This document shows positions 6,656 through 7,007 of a stretch of DNA of 7,007 nucleotides, piece by piece. Under the pieces are notes generated by a model. The model saw only the letters and a list, made by a program, of their open reading frames with translations, did no database searches and was not told the origin of the DNA. The DNA is taken from contig DLGN01000046.1 of NCBI GenBank assembly GCA_002482715.1, forward strand, positions 1-7,007, given 5' to 3'. The DNA comes from Oxalobacteraceae bacterium UBA7693 (GTDB lineage: Bacteria; Pseudomonadota; Gammaproteobacteria; Burkholderiales; Burkholderiaceae_D). Each line of letters starts with the position of its first letter. The stretch's first letter is position 1. Made by a program: the position numbers and the translations under genes.

Positions 6656-7007
6656 ATGCTGTCTCCTTATACATTTTCCTTACCAATCGTCACGCTTGAT
6701 AGTATTGGCAAATATCGTCGTCAGCTCAAGAAGTTCAGCAAATGCTATCCGCTTTTGCTCAGCCTGCTTTTGCCATTTCAGACTCAGGCACAAAATGCGA
6801 TAGCGACAAAAATTACCAATACCAATAATGCGAATATCAGTAAATCTGCGCAGGAATGGCATGTCCCTGGGCTACGTCAATCAGCAGAAATTTTAGTTGA
6901 TCAATGGGGCGTACCGCATATCTATGCAAAAAATGAAGATGATCTATTTTTCGCGCAAGGATTCAATGCAGCTCGTGATCGACTGTTTCAACTAGATCTA
7001 TGGCGCA
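6656..7007 (+). CDS. Penicillin acylase family protein, 5' part (runs off right edge)
   Basis: 117 complete codons are visible. The hallmark N-terminal block of the penicillin amidase family is at the end: EILVDQWGVPHIYA, then DDLFFAQGF and ARDRLFQLDLWR. Family members are secreted or periplasmic Ntn-hydrolases of roughly 700-850 residues that cleave themselves into alpha and beta chains and hydrolyse amide-linked acyl groups (beta-lactam side chains, acyl-homoserine lactones or other acyl amides). The catalytic Ser and autocleavage site lie outside the window. Ahead of the domain are a basic stretch (KYRRQLKKFSK, 19-29), a short hydrophobic core (about 31-41) and a possible cleavage site after TQA (43-45), then an Asn/Thr/Ala-rich linker. 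An in-frame stop at 6644-6646 and no other in-frame ATG before the domain fix the start at 6656. The 30-residue region before the hydrophobic core is long for a signal peptide. The substrate cannot be judged from this part. Confidence 0.9.
   Translation, partial: MLSPYTFSLPIVTLDSIGKYRRQLKKFSKCYPLLLSLLLPFQTQAQNAIATKITNTNNANISKSAQEWHVPGLRQSAEILVDQWGVPHIYAKNEDDLFFAQGFNAARDRLFQLDLWR

Noticed and set aside
6680..6862. 60-codon minus-strand open frame near the right edge
   Set aside because: It lies opposite the start of the acylase gene, whose frame is supported by a family motif.

Overview
The window looks like ordinary chromosomal DNA of a betaproteobacterium in the order Burkholderiales. The GC content by eye is moderate (mid-to-upper 40s percent), so a moderate-GC lineage such as Undibacterium or another Oxalobacteraceae member is plausible. 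This placement rests on the pmbA <- / -> yjgA-mog arrangement, which I recall as common in Burkholderiales, and on the protein similarities. I could not run a database search.

Left part (1-2560). The 5' part of pmbA (tldE) runs off the left edge on the minus strand. It diverges from a three-gene plus-strand cluster: yjgA/darP (50S subunit maturation), mog (molybdopterin adenylyltransferase, overlapping the yjgA stop by 14 bases) and an alpha/beta-hydrolase carboxylesterase. The cluster ends at a perfect 15-bp, four-base-loop hairpin flanked by A and T runs at 2520-2554. This hairpin can stop transcription from both sides, because the next gene converges on it.

Middle part (2628-6408). Two tandem minus-strand genes encode long multi-pass membrane proteins of the DUF418/YeiB family (576 and 610 residues). 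They are clear paralogues: the membrane core is strongly conserved, and some stretches match even at the DNA level. Both are much longer than E. coli YeiB. The extra length comes from additional hydrophobic segments and a charged, low-complexity loop whose sequence differs completely between the two copies. A good intrinsic terminator lies in the 217-base gap between them, and the downstream copy has its own ribosome binding site, so they are probably separate transcription units.

Right part (6409-7007). A 247-base divergent intergenic region leads to the 5' end of a penicillin-acylase-family (Ntn-hydrolase) gene that runs off the right edge. It encodes an export signal with an unusually long N-terminal region and the family's hallmark N-terminal motif.

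I see no mobile element, CRISPR array, tRNA, rRNA or prophage signature. The part least explained by known biology is the pair of enlarged DUF418 proteins next to the exported acylase.
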